Shown: piece by piece, positions 7,375 to 14,518 of the stretch
How positions within the stretch are numbered: the stretch's first letter is position 1
How the letters are laid out: every line of letters begins with the position of its first letter
Source of the DNA: Pseudomonadota bacterium
GTDB lineage: Bacteria; Desulfobacterota; GWC2-55-46; JADFVP01
Length of the DNA stretch: 17,315 nucleotides
Assembly: GCA_015222595.1 (NCBI GenBank)
Contig: JADFVP010000178.1
Location: forward strand, 1-17,315
Direction: 5' to 3'
The notes under the pieces: generated by a model
What the model saw: only the letters and a program-made list of their open reading frames with translations
What the model was told of the DNA's origin: nothing
Database searches by the model: none
Made by a program: the position numbers and the translations under genes

Positions 7375-8924
7375 CACTTCTCCACATTGAGGCTCTTGCC
7401 CCCTTTAAAGTCATAACAGCTATAGAGCATAAAGAGACGAACAGGCTCTGAGTCCCGCACGATCTCTACCCGTTGGCCTGTGTCACATCTCTCGAACAGA
7501 CCTTTCAACGCTTCGCTAGGGGGCCCGCCATGCCATTCGACATAGAGTGCATTATGCCCGACCTTGTCTCCGAAACCGTCCCATAAGTCGTACTGATTCA
7601 TGCGACGCCCGAAGTTGGCGTTATATGTAACAGGGTTGCCCGGCATATAGAACGCTAGCTCGCTCGTTATCTGATACCTGTCGCTAAAGATAAAGGCCGG
7701 ACCGTCTTCTACCAACTTATCATATTCGGCTCCGGCTCTCTCACCGAGAGTCTGCCATCCGAGAAGTTTGGAGAACGGCTTCTTCACATGAAGATCGTAA
7801 CCGACTATAGAGGCCGCCTTTGGATAGTAAGTAATCAATGTGAAGAGGGCTCCTACAAGGAGCGCTCCATACGCAAAGGGGCGCGCAGCGCCCATGCTTT
7901 TTCTAAAACGCGATCGCGCAGTAACAGCCCGCTCTACGGCTACGACTCCGGCTATGATACCGGTCACGTAAACTAAGACCGCCCAGTTGGCCTGTACCTT
8001 ACCTTGCAAGCTCTTTGAAACAAAGAAGAGCAGCAACGGGGCAGAGGTGAAGAAGAGCAGCAAATGGGCGCGGCTGCCTCTAAAGCCCTCTACTGCGGCT
8101 CTGTAGATACCGTATAGAACGCCAAGAAATATAAGGGGCGAGAGTACACCAGCCTGAGAGGCCACGAAATTCAGAAGTTCGCTAAGATGGACCACAAACC
8201 CGTCGCCGGCATGGGTCTGCCCGAGAACGTGACGAAACGTAACCCAGTCGTACTTCATGTTCCAGAGCACCTCGGGCACAAAGAAGAGGATGGATATAAA
8301 GAAGGCTATGTAAGGCCCCGGCCTGAAGAACCACTTTCTATCCTCAGCGGAGACGAGCAGAAAGAGAAAGAGCGACGGGTAGATGAGGAGCGCGGTATAT
8401 TTGCAAAGCAGCCCAAGGCCAAGAAATATTCCAGTGCACACCCAGTAGAGGCCGCCACCGTGCCGACCGGTTACGCTTGTGGCCGAGTAGAAGAAGTAGA
8501 GGGCGATGGTGTAAAAAAGAATTAGCGGCGGGTCTGTGGTCATAAGTATCGCGCCGGTCGTAAAGAGCGGGGTCAGAAGCGGCACTATAGCTGAAAAGAA
8601 AGCCACCCTGCGAGACTTGAAGAGCTTATTGGCAAGAATAAAGAGAGCGCCGGATAGGAGTGCGGAAATAATAATGGACGGAAGCCGCACACCGAGTTCC
8701 GTTGAACCAAAGAGAGCGGTCGAGGCGGCTATTATATAGGCTATGGCAGGCCCCTTGCTGTAGTAGCTCCAATCGAGATGGCGCGACCAGTCCCAGTACT
8801 GGGCTTCATCTGGCGCAAGGTCAAGAGGGCCCCATACGACGAGCGAGAGCCTGAGGAGCGAGACAGCGACGATTATCACAATCGCCAGGCCTCTATAATT
8901 TATATAAGAGCCGGAATCATTCAT
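7371..8924 (-). CDS. PMT_2/ArnT-family membrane glycosyltransferase, first copy (517 aa)
   Basis: This is a dolichyl/undecaprenyl-phosphate-sugar-dependent glycosyltransferase of the GT39/GT83 type. After the first span (about 12-31) comes the diagnostic loop PDEAQYWDWSRHLDWSYYSK (residues 38-57), with the catalytic-type acidic residues D39 and E40 and the family's 'DEAYYW...LDWGYYDKPP' pattern. About ten more hydrophobic segments follow, then a soluble C-terminal region. It is the first gene of the four-gene operon and its TGA overlaps the next gene's GTG. The ATG at 8924 has no clear Shine-Dalgarno. A gene pair of this kind often decorates lipid A, O-antigen or proteins; which one applies here is unknown. 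Confidence 0.9.
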   Translation of the reverse strand: MNDSGSYINYRGLAIVIIVAVSLLRLSLVVWGPLDLAPDEAQYWDWSRHLDWSYYSKGPAIAYIIAASTALFGSTELGVRLPSIIISALLSGALFILANKLFKSRRVAFFSAIVPLLTPLFTTGAILMTTDPPLILFYTIALYFFYSATSVTGRHGGGLYWVCTGIFLGLGLLCKYTALLIYPSLFLFLLVSAEDRKWFFRPGPYIAFFISILFFVPEVLWNMKYDWVTFRHVLGQTHAGDGFVVHLSELLNFVASQAGVLSPLIFLGVLYGIYRAAVEGFRGSRAHLLLFFTSAPLLLFFVSKSLQGKVQANWAVLVYVTGIIAGVVAVERAVTARSRFRKSMGAARPFAYGALLVGALFTLITYYPKAASIVGYDLHVKKPFSKLLGWQTLGERAGAEYDKLVEDGPAFIFSDRYQITSELAFYMPGNPVTYNANFGRRMNQYDLWDGFGDKVGHNALYVEWHGGPPSEALKGLFERCDTGQRVEIVRDSEPVRLFMLYSCYDFKGGKSLNVEKW

Positions 8925-9065
8925 TAGTAAACAGTACTCATTTCTCTACATGAGAGAGAGCTTTATCCTTAAATAATAGAGCGAAAACTACATACCGATT
9001 AGACGAAAAAAGGAAGACAAAAAAGAGACCCACCGCTTATTTATAAGTAACAGTATAAACTATTT

Positions 9066-9094
9066 ATCATGCGCAAGTTGCATCCAATTGTCAA
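9066..9094 (-). promoter_or_regulatory. Candidate promoter of the glycan operon
   Basis: Read on the minus strand, a perfect TTGACA (9089-9094) is followed after 17 bases by CATGAT (9066-9071), which matches the -10 consensus at four of six positions. The leader to the first glycosyltransferase would be about 135 bases. Confidence 0.45.
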
Positions 9095-9173
9095 TATTTA
9101 ATAGGTATTACGCCACTGTTGCGGCCCGAGAATCGAAGCGGTTAACGGGAGTCAACAAAAGCGGTAATCTACC

Positions 9174-9203
9174 TTGCAACCACCCCGCACCTTCTGCTAT
9201 ACT
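9174..9203 (+). promoter_or_regulatory. Promoter of the ferritin-like / zinc-module operon
   Basis: TTGCAA (9174-9179) and TATACT (9198-9203) are 18 bases apart, giving a leader of about 90 bases before the ATG at 9301. The element resembles the promoter at 2737-2765. Confidence 0.65.
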
Positions 9204-9300
9204 TTCGTGTACTAGTAAGCTCTAACAATGTCGAAAGGGGACTCACAAAAGAGTGTCTGATGTTATAAGCTCCGCAATATCTTTACAGAGGAGGCAGGCG

Positions 9301-9798
9301 ATGGATCCGGTACACTTTACAGGCAAAGAAATCATCGAGATGGCCGTACGGATAGAAGAGAACGGTTACACCTTCTATAAAGACGCCGCCGAGAACGCAA
9401 GAACGGAGCCACTAAAGGCGCTGTTCTCGAAGCTGGCCGAAGAAGAGCGGGACCACATCGTCTCGTTCAAAGATATAAAAAGCTCTATCCCAGACGACTC
9501 TCCCCCTCCGGAGTTCGACCCCTTCATAGCCGAGGCCAACGCCTACCTTAAATCGATGGCCGATTACGAAGTCTTTACCGAGCCGGGCGACGGCGACAAG
9601 CTCCCAGATACGATCTTCGATGAGAAGCAGGCTCTAGGGTTTGCCATAAATATGGAGAAGGACTCGCTGCTCTTCTACTACGAATTAATAAAGATGGTGA
9701 CGGATAAAGACCTCGTTGTGGTAGAGAAGCTGATCGCTCAGGAGAAGGATCACCTACGCAGACTGACCATAGAGCACGACAATCTCTTCGGAGAGTAA
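9301..9798 (+). CDS. Ferritin-like di-iron protein (rubrerythrin-type domain, 165 aa)
   Basis: The protein looks like a four-helix bundle binding two irons. Ligand motifs come in the usual order: E19/E20 in helix A (RIEENGYTFY), ExxH at E49-H52 (EERDH), E119 in the third helix (MEKDSLLFY) and ExxH at E148-H151 (QEKDH). There is no C-terminal rubredoxin domain, unlike classical rubrerythrin. Such proteins reduce peroxide or handle iron under oxidative stress in anaerobes and microaerophiles. I chose the ATG at 9301 because AGGAGG lies 6 bases upstream; a GTG at 9253 would add 16 residues but lacks a good ribosome site. The next gene, 34 bp downstream, encodes a cysteine-rich protein that may be its electron or metal partner. 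Confidence 0.9.
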   Translation: MDPVHFTGKEIIEMAVRIEENGYTFYKDAAENARTEPLKALFSKLAEEERDHIVSFKDIKSSIPDDSPPPEFDPFIAEANAYLKSMADYEVFTEPGDGDKLPDTIFDEKQALGFAINMEKDSLLFYYELIKMVTDKDLVVVEKLIAQEKDHLRRLTIEHDNLFGE

Positions 9799-9832
9799 CT
9801 TCACCATTTCTGGACCGAAAGGATAGACCACG

Positions 9833-10078
9833 ATGACCGATTATGTAGAGACCTACTCTTGCCCTACCTGTGAGCGCACCGCAAGCGGTCGCGGCCACCT
9901 CTGCCACCCGCGCGAGAAGGGCTCCTTTACATGCGAATTTTGCTCCAAGAGCATAGACGACCCTCGCCACGTCTGTAGCACAATGCTCGACAAGATCGAG
10001 TACGTCTGCAAAAAGTGCGGACGCCTTGCGGTCTACGACTCGCTTCTGTGCGAACCGGAACTGGTCTCGCAAGACTGA
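9833..10078 (+). CDS. Cysteine-rich protein of three CxxC-x10-C modules (81 aa)
   Basis: The whole protein is three tandem repeats of about 25 residues. Each has CxxC, exactly ten residues, then C: C10/C13/C24, C34/C37/C48 and C59/C62/C73. In the first two modules a histidine lies two residues before the last cysteine (H22 and H46), which suggests a CCHC-type zinc site; the third has leucine (L71) there. Aromatic or hydrophobic residues precede each first cysteine (YSC, FTC, YVC). Each module is probably a zinc knuckle or treble-clef-like ribbon, though iron is also possible. It follows the ferritin-like gene by 34 bp, so they are probably co-transcribed. I do not recognise a named family. 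Confidence 0.85.
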   Translation: MTDYVETYSCPTCERTASGRGHLCHPREKGSFTCEFCSKSIDDPRHVCSTMLDKIEYVCKKCGRLAVYDSLLCEPELVSQD

Positions 10079-10257
10079 GCCTTCGGCCCACAGACCGAAA
10101 CCGGCAGACCACAAAGTTCTATTCCTTTTTTTTACTGGATTCCAGGTCAGGATAACTACGGCGTGGAGTACATACGTTGCTGCGCTTCGGCACTTCTAAA
10201 GACCTACCGGAAAACTTTCCTTACAGTGACCATCAAACTTCTACTACCAGTCATTGA

Positions 10258-10764
10258 CTATAATGACGCGCAGTCTTCCGTGCTGCCCTTTATCTTCTCT
10301 ACCGTGTGGCGAAGAGCCGGCAAGACCGCTGCAAGATTCTCTTTTACGGCCTTGGGGCTTCCCGGAAGATTTATGATGAGCGTCGTGCCCCTTATCCCGC
10401 AGACTGCGCGAGAGATCATGGCGTTAGGGGTCTTCTTCATAGACTCTGCCCTCATAACCTCGCTCATGCCTGGTAGTTCACGCTCTATTACCGCACGCGT
10501 GGCTTCGGGGGTAACGTCGCGCGGGGTAACCCCGGTGCCGCCGGTCGTAAGCACAAGGTCGAGCTTTAGCTCATCGGCAAAGCTCTTCAGCCGCTCTTCA
10601 ATAACCGGCACTTCGTCCGGTATTACCTCGTAGGCCTTCACCTCGGAGTCGAGCACCTCTACCATGCGGCGTATCTCAAGCCCGCTTATATCCTCACGCT
10701 CGCCCTTGGAGCCCTTATCACTCATGGTCAGTATCCCGACCGTTATCGTCTCTTTCTGACTCAA
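10258..10764 (-). CDS. mogA: Molybdopterin adenylyltransferase MogA
   Basis: MogA adenylates molybdopterin to make the activated intermediate used for molybdenum or tungsten insertion. The motif TTGGTGVTPRDVTPEAT (residues 73-89) is of MogA type rather than MoaB type, where the region reads roughly GGTGLTEGDQ. ELPGM (96-100) and SRAVCGIRGTTLIINLPGSP (118-137) complete the MPT-binding domain. At 168 residues it is a normal-length single-domain protein. The start appears to be TTG at 10764, with GAGG 7 bases upstream. An ATG 5 bases earlier (10769) is out of frame and stops after two codons (ATG AGT TGA). moaE lies 33 bp upstream on the same strand. Confidence 0.93.
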   Translation of the reverse strand: MSQKETITVGILTMSDKGSKGEREDISGLEIRRMVEVLDSEVKAYEVIPDEVPVIEERLKSFADELKLDLVLTTGGTGVTPRDVTPEATRAVIERELPGMSEVMRAESMKKTPNAMISRAVCGIRGTTLIINLPGSPKAVKENLAAVLPALRHTVEKIKGSTEDCASL

Positions 10765-10797
10765 CTCATTACCTCGATAAAAGAGTTCTATGATTGC

Positions 10798-11226
10798 TTA
10801 CGGAGTTTGCGAAACCCAGACGGCTCCCTTGGAGGTCGTCTCGGTCTTCCAGATAGGCGTCACGCGCTTTAACTCTGTAATAGCCCACTCGCAGGCCATA
10901 AAGGCGTCGTTGCGATGAGCCGAAGCCGCGACTATAAGCACGATGTCTTCACCAATAGCAATGGGGCCTATCCTGTGGAGTATCGCCATCTCGATAATAT
11001 TGAAATTCAAAAGTGCACGCGCTCTTATATCCTCTAGCTTCTTTTCAGCCATGCCGGGATAGTGCTCGAAGTTAAGATCGGTAATAACCTCGCCCTTGGA
11101 AATATCTCGCCCGATGCCTAAAAAGGTCACTACCGCGCCGATCCCGTTGGACACGGCCTTAACGTCGGCTATTGCGGTCTCTACGGAGAAAGGCTCGGTC
11201 TGTATGCTAATCAACTTATTCGCCAT
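10798..11226 (-). CDS. moaE: Molybdopterin synthase catalytic subunit MoaE
   Basis: MoaE receives sulphur from thiocarboxylated MoaD and converts precursor Z (cPMP) to molybdopterin. The protein aligns by eye along its length with E. coli MoaE: GAVVTFLGIGRD (30-41, R40 corresponding to E. coli R39), FEHYPGM (53-59), HRIG (84-87), AHRNDAF (103-109) and ELKRVTPIWK (118-127). The active-site lysines K120 and K127 correspond to E. coli K119 and K126. There is no Shine-Dalgarno ahead of the ATG, and an extended -10-like element sits 6 bases upstream, so the message may be leaderless. It is separated from moaD by an intrinsic terminator and is followed by mogA. Confidence 0.95.
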   Translation of the reverse strand: MANKLISIQTEPFSVETAIADVKAVSNGIGAVVTFLGIGRDISKGEVITDLNFEHYPGMAEKKLEDIRARALLNFNIIEMAILHRIGPIAIGEDIVLIVAASAHRNDAFMACEWAITELKRVTPIWKTETTSKGAVWVSQTP

Positions 11227-11232
11227 TTGGGT

Positions 11233-11260
11233 ATAGTAACAGTATTGGTTGTCGGTTGAA
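11233..11260 (-). promoter_or_regulatory. Possible extended -10 promoter for moaE (leaderless)
   Basis: On the minus strand TGTTACTAT contains a TGn extension and a -10-like TACTAT (11233-11238), with a weak -35 TTCAAC (11255-11260) 16 bases further upstream. The -10 ends only 6 bases before the moaE ATG, so transcription would begin at or next to the start codon. Confidence 0.4.
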
Positions 11261-11261
11261 A

Positions 11262-11297
11262 TAAAAAAGACCGTACCAAGAGGAAACCTTGCACGGT
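11262..11297 (-). terminator. Intrinsic terminator downstream of moaD
   Basis: Read on the minus strand, ACCGTGC and AAG pair with CTT and GTACGGT with one G-T wobble and one bulge, closing a six-base loop. A run of six T residues (11263-11268) follows. It is the only hairpin-plus-T-run I could support in the window, and it would end the moaD-containing transcript before moaE. Confidence 0.7.
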
Positions 11298-11340
11298 TCT
11301 AGGAAGTTCTATTTACTAGCTTGAACGACTTGAGACAATC

Positions 11341-11589
11341 TCATCCACCTGAGAAGGGCGGCAGAAAAGCAACCTCATCACCGTCAGAGACCGTGTCGTT
11401 GTCATGAGCGACCTCCTGATTGACAGAGATCAGCATGGAGCGGCTCTCGAGCGCCTCAGTAAGCGCAGGAATATCGGCGAGTATAATCTCCTTCAACTCT
11501 CTAACGGTTACAGGGGCGCTTATGTCGAACTCCTTCGACTCAACACCTGCAATGCCTCTAAGCATAGCAAAGAACTTTACTTGTAGCAT
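11341..11589 (-). CDS. moaD: Molybdopterin synthase sulphur carrier subunit MoaD
   Basis: This is an 82-residue ubiquitin-fold protein of the MoaD/ThiS family. It begins with MLQVKFFAMLRGIAG, typical of MoaD, and ends in the required C-terminal Gly-Gly (FLPPFSGG, residues 75-82). The terminal glycine is adenylated by MoeB and thiocarboxylated before sulphur is passed to MoaE. DGDEVAFLPP (69-78) is the family's conserved pre-terminal segment. It lies 63 bp after the GAF sensor gene on the same strand and 114 bp before moaE, with a terminator in the latter gap. It may therefore be read from the sensor operon's transcript or from its own promoter. Confidence 0.92.
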   Translation of the reverse strand: MLQVKFFAMLRGIAGVESKEFDISAPVTVRELKEIILADIPALTEALESRSMLISVNQEVAHDNDTVSDGDEVAFLPPFSGG

Positions 11590-11652
11590 ACGTAAATAGG
11601 CCTTCTGCTTTAATGGATCTGTTAGTGAATAGATCAGGGGTTTGGCACGGTT

Positions 11653-14094
11653 CTACTTTACCACATTAAGCTCAGGAGCGATACTTCTATTGAGGTTGAG
11701 CCGCTCTCGCGTGGTAGCCTTTGAGTAGAGTTCGGCGAAAGAATCACCGTCTTCGGGGAAGGTTCCGTAACCGTAGAGCACGTCGAGACGACCTGCCAGA
11801 TACGGTTCGGTAAAACGCTCTTCTGACATTATGAGGCCGGATATTGCGTCGAGTAGCCTGACGACCCGCTCATTAGTGTTTGGAAATATCATCGCATAGG
11901 TCTCGTCATTCAACTTTGTAAGCACATCGAAATTTCTTGTGCTCTTCCTGATCATCAATAGTATAAGCGTTTCGAACTCCTCACGGTCGGCAAAAGAAGC
12001 ATCTTTCAAGCCTGCGATGCGAAGAGTAGCAACAGACATGCTTTTACCCAGCCTGCGCGTTCTGTTCAGTTCCTGTTCGACCCTCGCCTCAAAGGCCGTA
12101 AGGGGTGACACCTTAGTTTCGCCTCCTGAAACTCCTGCGACTTCGGGCGCTACCGGGGCTGCGGCCTGTGGAGTAGCCGGTGCAGGCTCAGGGGTCGGCG
12201 CCGTGGCCTCTACCTGCGCCGAAGTTACCGGCAACGGGGCTTTCTCTACACCGTCAGGAACAAAAGCCCTTGAGAGCGCCTTAACGGAGTAGACGCAAAA
12301 ACGGGTGAGTATCTTAAGGTCGTCCGCTGAGAAGGCGCACGGAAAGATATACTCTTCGGAAGATTTATTGAAGAGCGTCAGCAGGCCGATTACGCGTCCA
12401 TCTACCTTTAGAGGATACGAAAGGACCGACCTTATATAGATGCTGGCCTCTTCGCTGAACTCGCGCGAAACAGGGCCGCTCTTTCTAAGAACTTCCATGA
12501 CCGTCTCTTTCTCAATCGGCAGAAAGTACTCTCTGACGGGCTTGCTGTCGAGACCAAAAGTAGCCACCGTCTTAAATCGTGTCGAGCCCGGAAGTTTTAA
12601 CCGCAAAAGCGAACCTTCCGCACCTATTATTGCCGCCGGAGTAATTGCGGCTACGGTAGAGAGCCGCTTGAGGTTACCTATGGAGATCATCTCAAGGCCG
12701 GCCTCGTCTACTGCAAACATCTTGCGAGAACGCATCTTCTCGCCCTCTGTGAGCTTATGCTTGTAGACGCTAAGGGCGATAAGCTCGCGTATCTCTAAAA
12801 GAAACTGCTCGTGGTGCTTGCTTATACCATGCGGCGCAACCACCTGAGCGTTGAATGTACCTACACGGGTGCCGTGCGCATGCATCGGGAGCGTAATATA
12901 AAGCCGCTTAACGGCGCTGTCCTCTGTTCTTTCGACCAGAAAGAGGTCGTGCTGCGCCTCGAACCCGGCGCCCTCTACTCCCTCGCCGGGACGAAGAGAG
13001 ACCATGCCCATCGCTTTAGCATCCCTTATGCTCGACGCCTTCAAAAAGAGTTTACCGGTATCGTCGTCATAGATGTAGATAAAACACGTTAGGCCCGGAA
13101 TTATCGAAGAGAGCTTTCTTGCAACCCTGTTGAGCCGCCTCTCTATCGGCTCGCGAGCCGACATGATAGCGTCCACATCTTTCCAGAACTTGAACTTCGC
13201 GGCATTAACACGAAGAGTCTCATACTCGTTAGACCGCTGAATTACCTCAGCGGCCAGGGCCGCAAGGCTAGAGAGGAACTGAAGGTCGTCATCGGTAAAG
13301 ACATGCTTAGACTCATTAGAGTTGACGTTTATAACGCCTATAACCTCACCCTTGACTATAAGAGGCACGCACATTGCGCTCTTAACGTCGCTTCTGTTCA
13401 TGGGGCGCTTGTACTCGTCGGAGTCGGCCTTGCCGGAGATCAGGTGCGGAACTCCGCTCTGCGCCACGCGGCCCGATATTCCCTCGCCCACAGGCACACG
13501 AATCTTGCGCACAACCTCGTCGTCCATGCCCTTGGCTATCTCAACCCTTAAGGTCGCGTCCTCAAGGTGAGTAAGCATTATAGAGCCGCGCTCTGCGCCA
13601 GTAGACTCTGTTGCGAGCTTCAGTATAACGGACAGGAGTTCTTTGCGGTCTATGCTGAGGCGAACAGCATCTACAATGTCGCGAAACGCTCCAAGAAGAG
13701 CCGTCTGGTTTCCGGCGGTTATAGCCCCGTCGAGCCCTGTTACCGTAGACGCCCTCACTCCCCAGAGAAGCCTCGTGCTGAGCGGGCCCAGCTTTTCAAT
13801 ATCGTTGAAGCAGGGCTCTTCTAGAAACTTTTCTACGTCCGGGTCTTCTGTAGCGTCTATTATTATATCGAGCCCATCTATCTCCTTAAGGCATTCAAGG
13901 CCTTTAACGACATCGATACCGAGCCGTTCCGGTATTTTATAACCAAGCTCGGAGAGCTTAAAGAGCATTGCGTCACTGTTAGAGTCGGCTATAACGCAGA
14001 CATTAGAACGCGGATCCGCAACAAGAGTAGGCAGCAGCTTCAGCCCCTCTTTATTCGCCCCGATAATAGCTATCTTTTTCATTTCTACACTCAT
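11653..14094 (-). CDS. Multidomain sensor: Rossmann, three GAF domains, degenerate GGDEF (813 aa)
   Basis: Residues 5-115 form a Rossmann-like nucleotide-binding domain (IAIIGANKEG near the start, DIIIDATEDP at 76-85), as in NAD(P)-binding modules found ahead of some sensor kinases. Three GAF domains follow at about 150-287, 318-445 and 468-610; the first is the most canonical. A Pro/Ala-rich linker (615-662) leads to a domain at 664-800 with GGDEF-family layout, but the signature reads LNDETY (728-733) in place of GGDEF. It is therefore unlikely to make cyclic-di-GMP. No membrane span is seen, so it should be cytoplasmic. It starts 16 bp after the DUF4388 gene. Redox or nucleotide sensing is inferred; the signal and output are unknown. 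Confidence 0.85.
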   Translation of the reverse strand: MSVEMKKIAIIGANKEGLKLLPTLVADPRSNVCVIADSNSDAMLFKLSELGYKIPERLGIDVVKGLECLKEIDGLDIIIDATEDPDVEKFLEEPCFNDIEKLGPLSTRLLWGVRASTVTGLDGAITAGNQTALLGAFRDIVDAVRLSIDRKELLSVILKLATESTGAERGSIMLTHLEDATLRVEIAKGMDDEVVRKIRVPVGEGISGRVAQSGVPHLISGKADSDEYKRPMNRSDVKSAMCVPLIVKGEVIGVINVNSNESKHVFTDDDLQFLSSLAALAAEVIQRSNEYETLRVNAAKFKFWKDVDAIMSAREPIERRLNRVARKLSSIIPGLTCFIYIYDDDTGKLFLKASSIRDAKAMGMVSLRPGEGVEGAGFEAQHDLFLVERTEDSAVKRLYITLPMHAHGTRVGTFNAQVVAPHGISKHHEQFLLEIRELIALSVYKHKLTEGEKMRSRKMFAVDEAGLEMISIGNLKRLSTVAAITPAAIIGAEGSLLRLKLPGSTRFKTVATFGLDSKPVREYFLPIEKETVMEVLRKSGPVSREFSEEASIYIRSVLSYPLKVDGRVIGLLTLFNKSSEEYIFPCAFSADDLKILTRFCVYSVKALSRAFVPDGVEKAPLPVTSAQVEATAPTPEPAPATPQAAAPVAPEVAGVSGGETKVSPLTAFEARVEQELNRTRRLGKSMSVATLRIAGLKDASFADREEFETLILLMIRKSTRNFDVLTKLNDETYAMIFPNTNERVVRLLDAISGLIMSEERFTEPYLAGRLDVLYGYGTFPEDGDSFAELYSKATTRERLNLNRSIAPELNVVK

Positions 14095-14110
14095 ACTGCC
14101 ATCCCCGTAA

Positions 14111-14518
14111 CTACTCGGCTTTTTCTAAAATACCTTGCTCAAGTAGACTGTTTATAAGCCTGATCGATTCCAAGTCTCCAACATAAGCCTCAGAGTCGGC
14201 GCCTTTAACGCTCGCTTCATCAAGCCTTCGCATGCCTTCGAGCAGAAGGGCCTCGGTCGGAGCATCAATCGTCCGCTCTGGAGGCATCATATCTATTTCT
14301 ACCTCAAACTCGCCGTCTGTCCAGCCCAGAAGCTGAAACAGGGCCTCGGTGCCTGTCAGTTCACGATAGACGGCATGGACTATTCTGCCTTCGCAGATAT
14401 AGACGCGGGCATACCCGTTCTCAGAACCCAGGTGTATAGCCGCAGTCTTGTTCTCGGCATTGAATATCTGAACCACGTCAACGAGGCTCATATCCTTTAG
14501 CCTGCCCTTTACGCCCAC
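14111..14518 (-). CDS. DUF4388 (PatA-N-like) domain protein (135 aa)
   Basis: Residues 3-85 match the DUF4388 pattern: GRLKDMSLVDVVQIFNAENK, then AAIHLGSENGYARVYICEGR and IVHAVYRELTGTEALFQLLG, ending in GEFEVE. These domains occur in signalling proteins of Cyanobacteria, Deltaproteobacteria and Deinococcus, often joined to receiver or GGDEF domains. Here the domain stands nearly alone, with a short helical C-terminal segment. The start is GTG with GGAGG 6 bases upstream. It is the first gene of a pair with the GAF sensor and probably works with it, as an adaptor or a split part of one signalling chain. That partnership is inferred from position. Confidence 0.88.
   Translation of the reverse strand: MGVKGRLKDMSLVDVVQIFNAENKTAAIHLGSENGYARVYICEGRIVHAVYRELTGTEALFQLLGWTDGEFEVEIDMMPPERTIDAPTEALLLEGMRRLDEASVKGADSEAYVGDLESIRLINSLLEQGILEKAE

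Larger units (their letters stand above)
8925..9300. other. Divergent intergenic region between glycan operon and ferritin-like gene
   Basis: This 376-base AT-rich region has no convincing gene. It holds a candidate minus-strand promoter (9066-9094), a candidate plus-strand promoter (9174-9203) and a small palindrome CTTATTTATAAG at 9036-9047 that could be an operator. It lies between two divergent transcription units, so regulatory content is expected. Confidence 0.6.

Noticed and set aside
9253..9300. Longer GTG start for the ferritin-like protein
   Set aside because: The ATG at 9301 has AGGAGG 6 bases upstream, and the extra 16 residues precede the normal family start.
10082..10133. Possible terminator after the zinc-module gene (TTCGG/CCGAA stem, eight T residues at 10126-10133)
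   Set aside because: The stem lies about 26 bases before the T-run, and no hairpin directly precedes the T residues.
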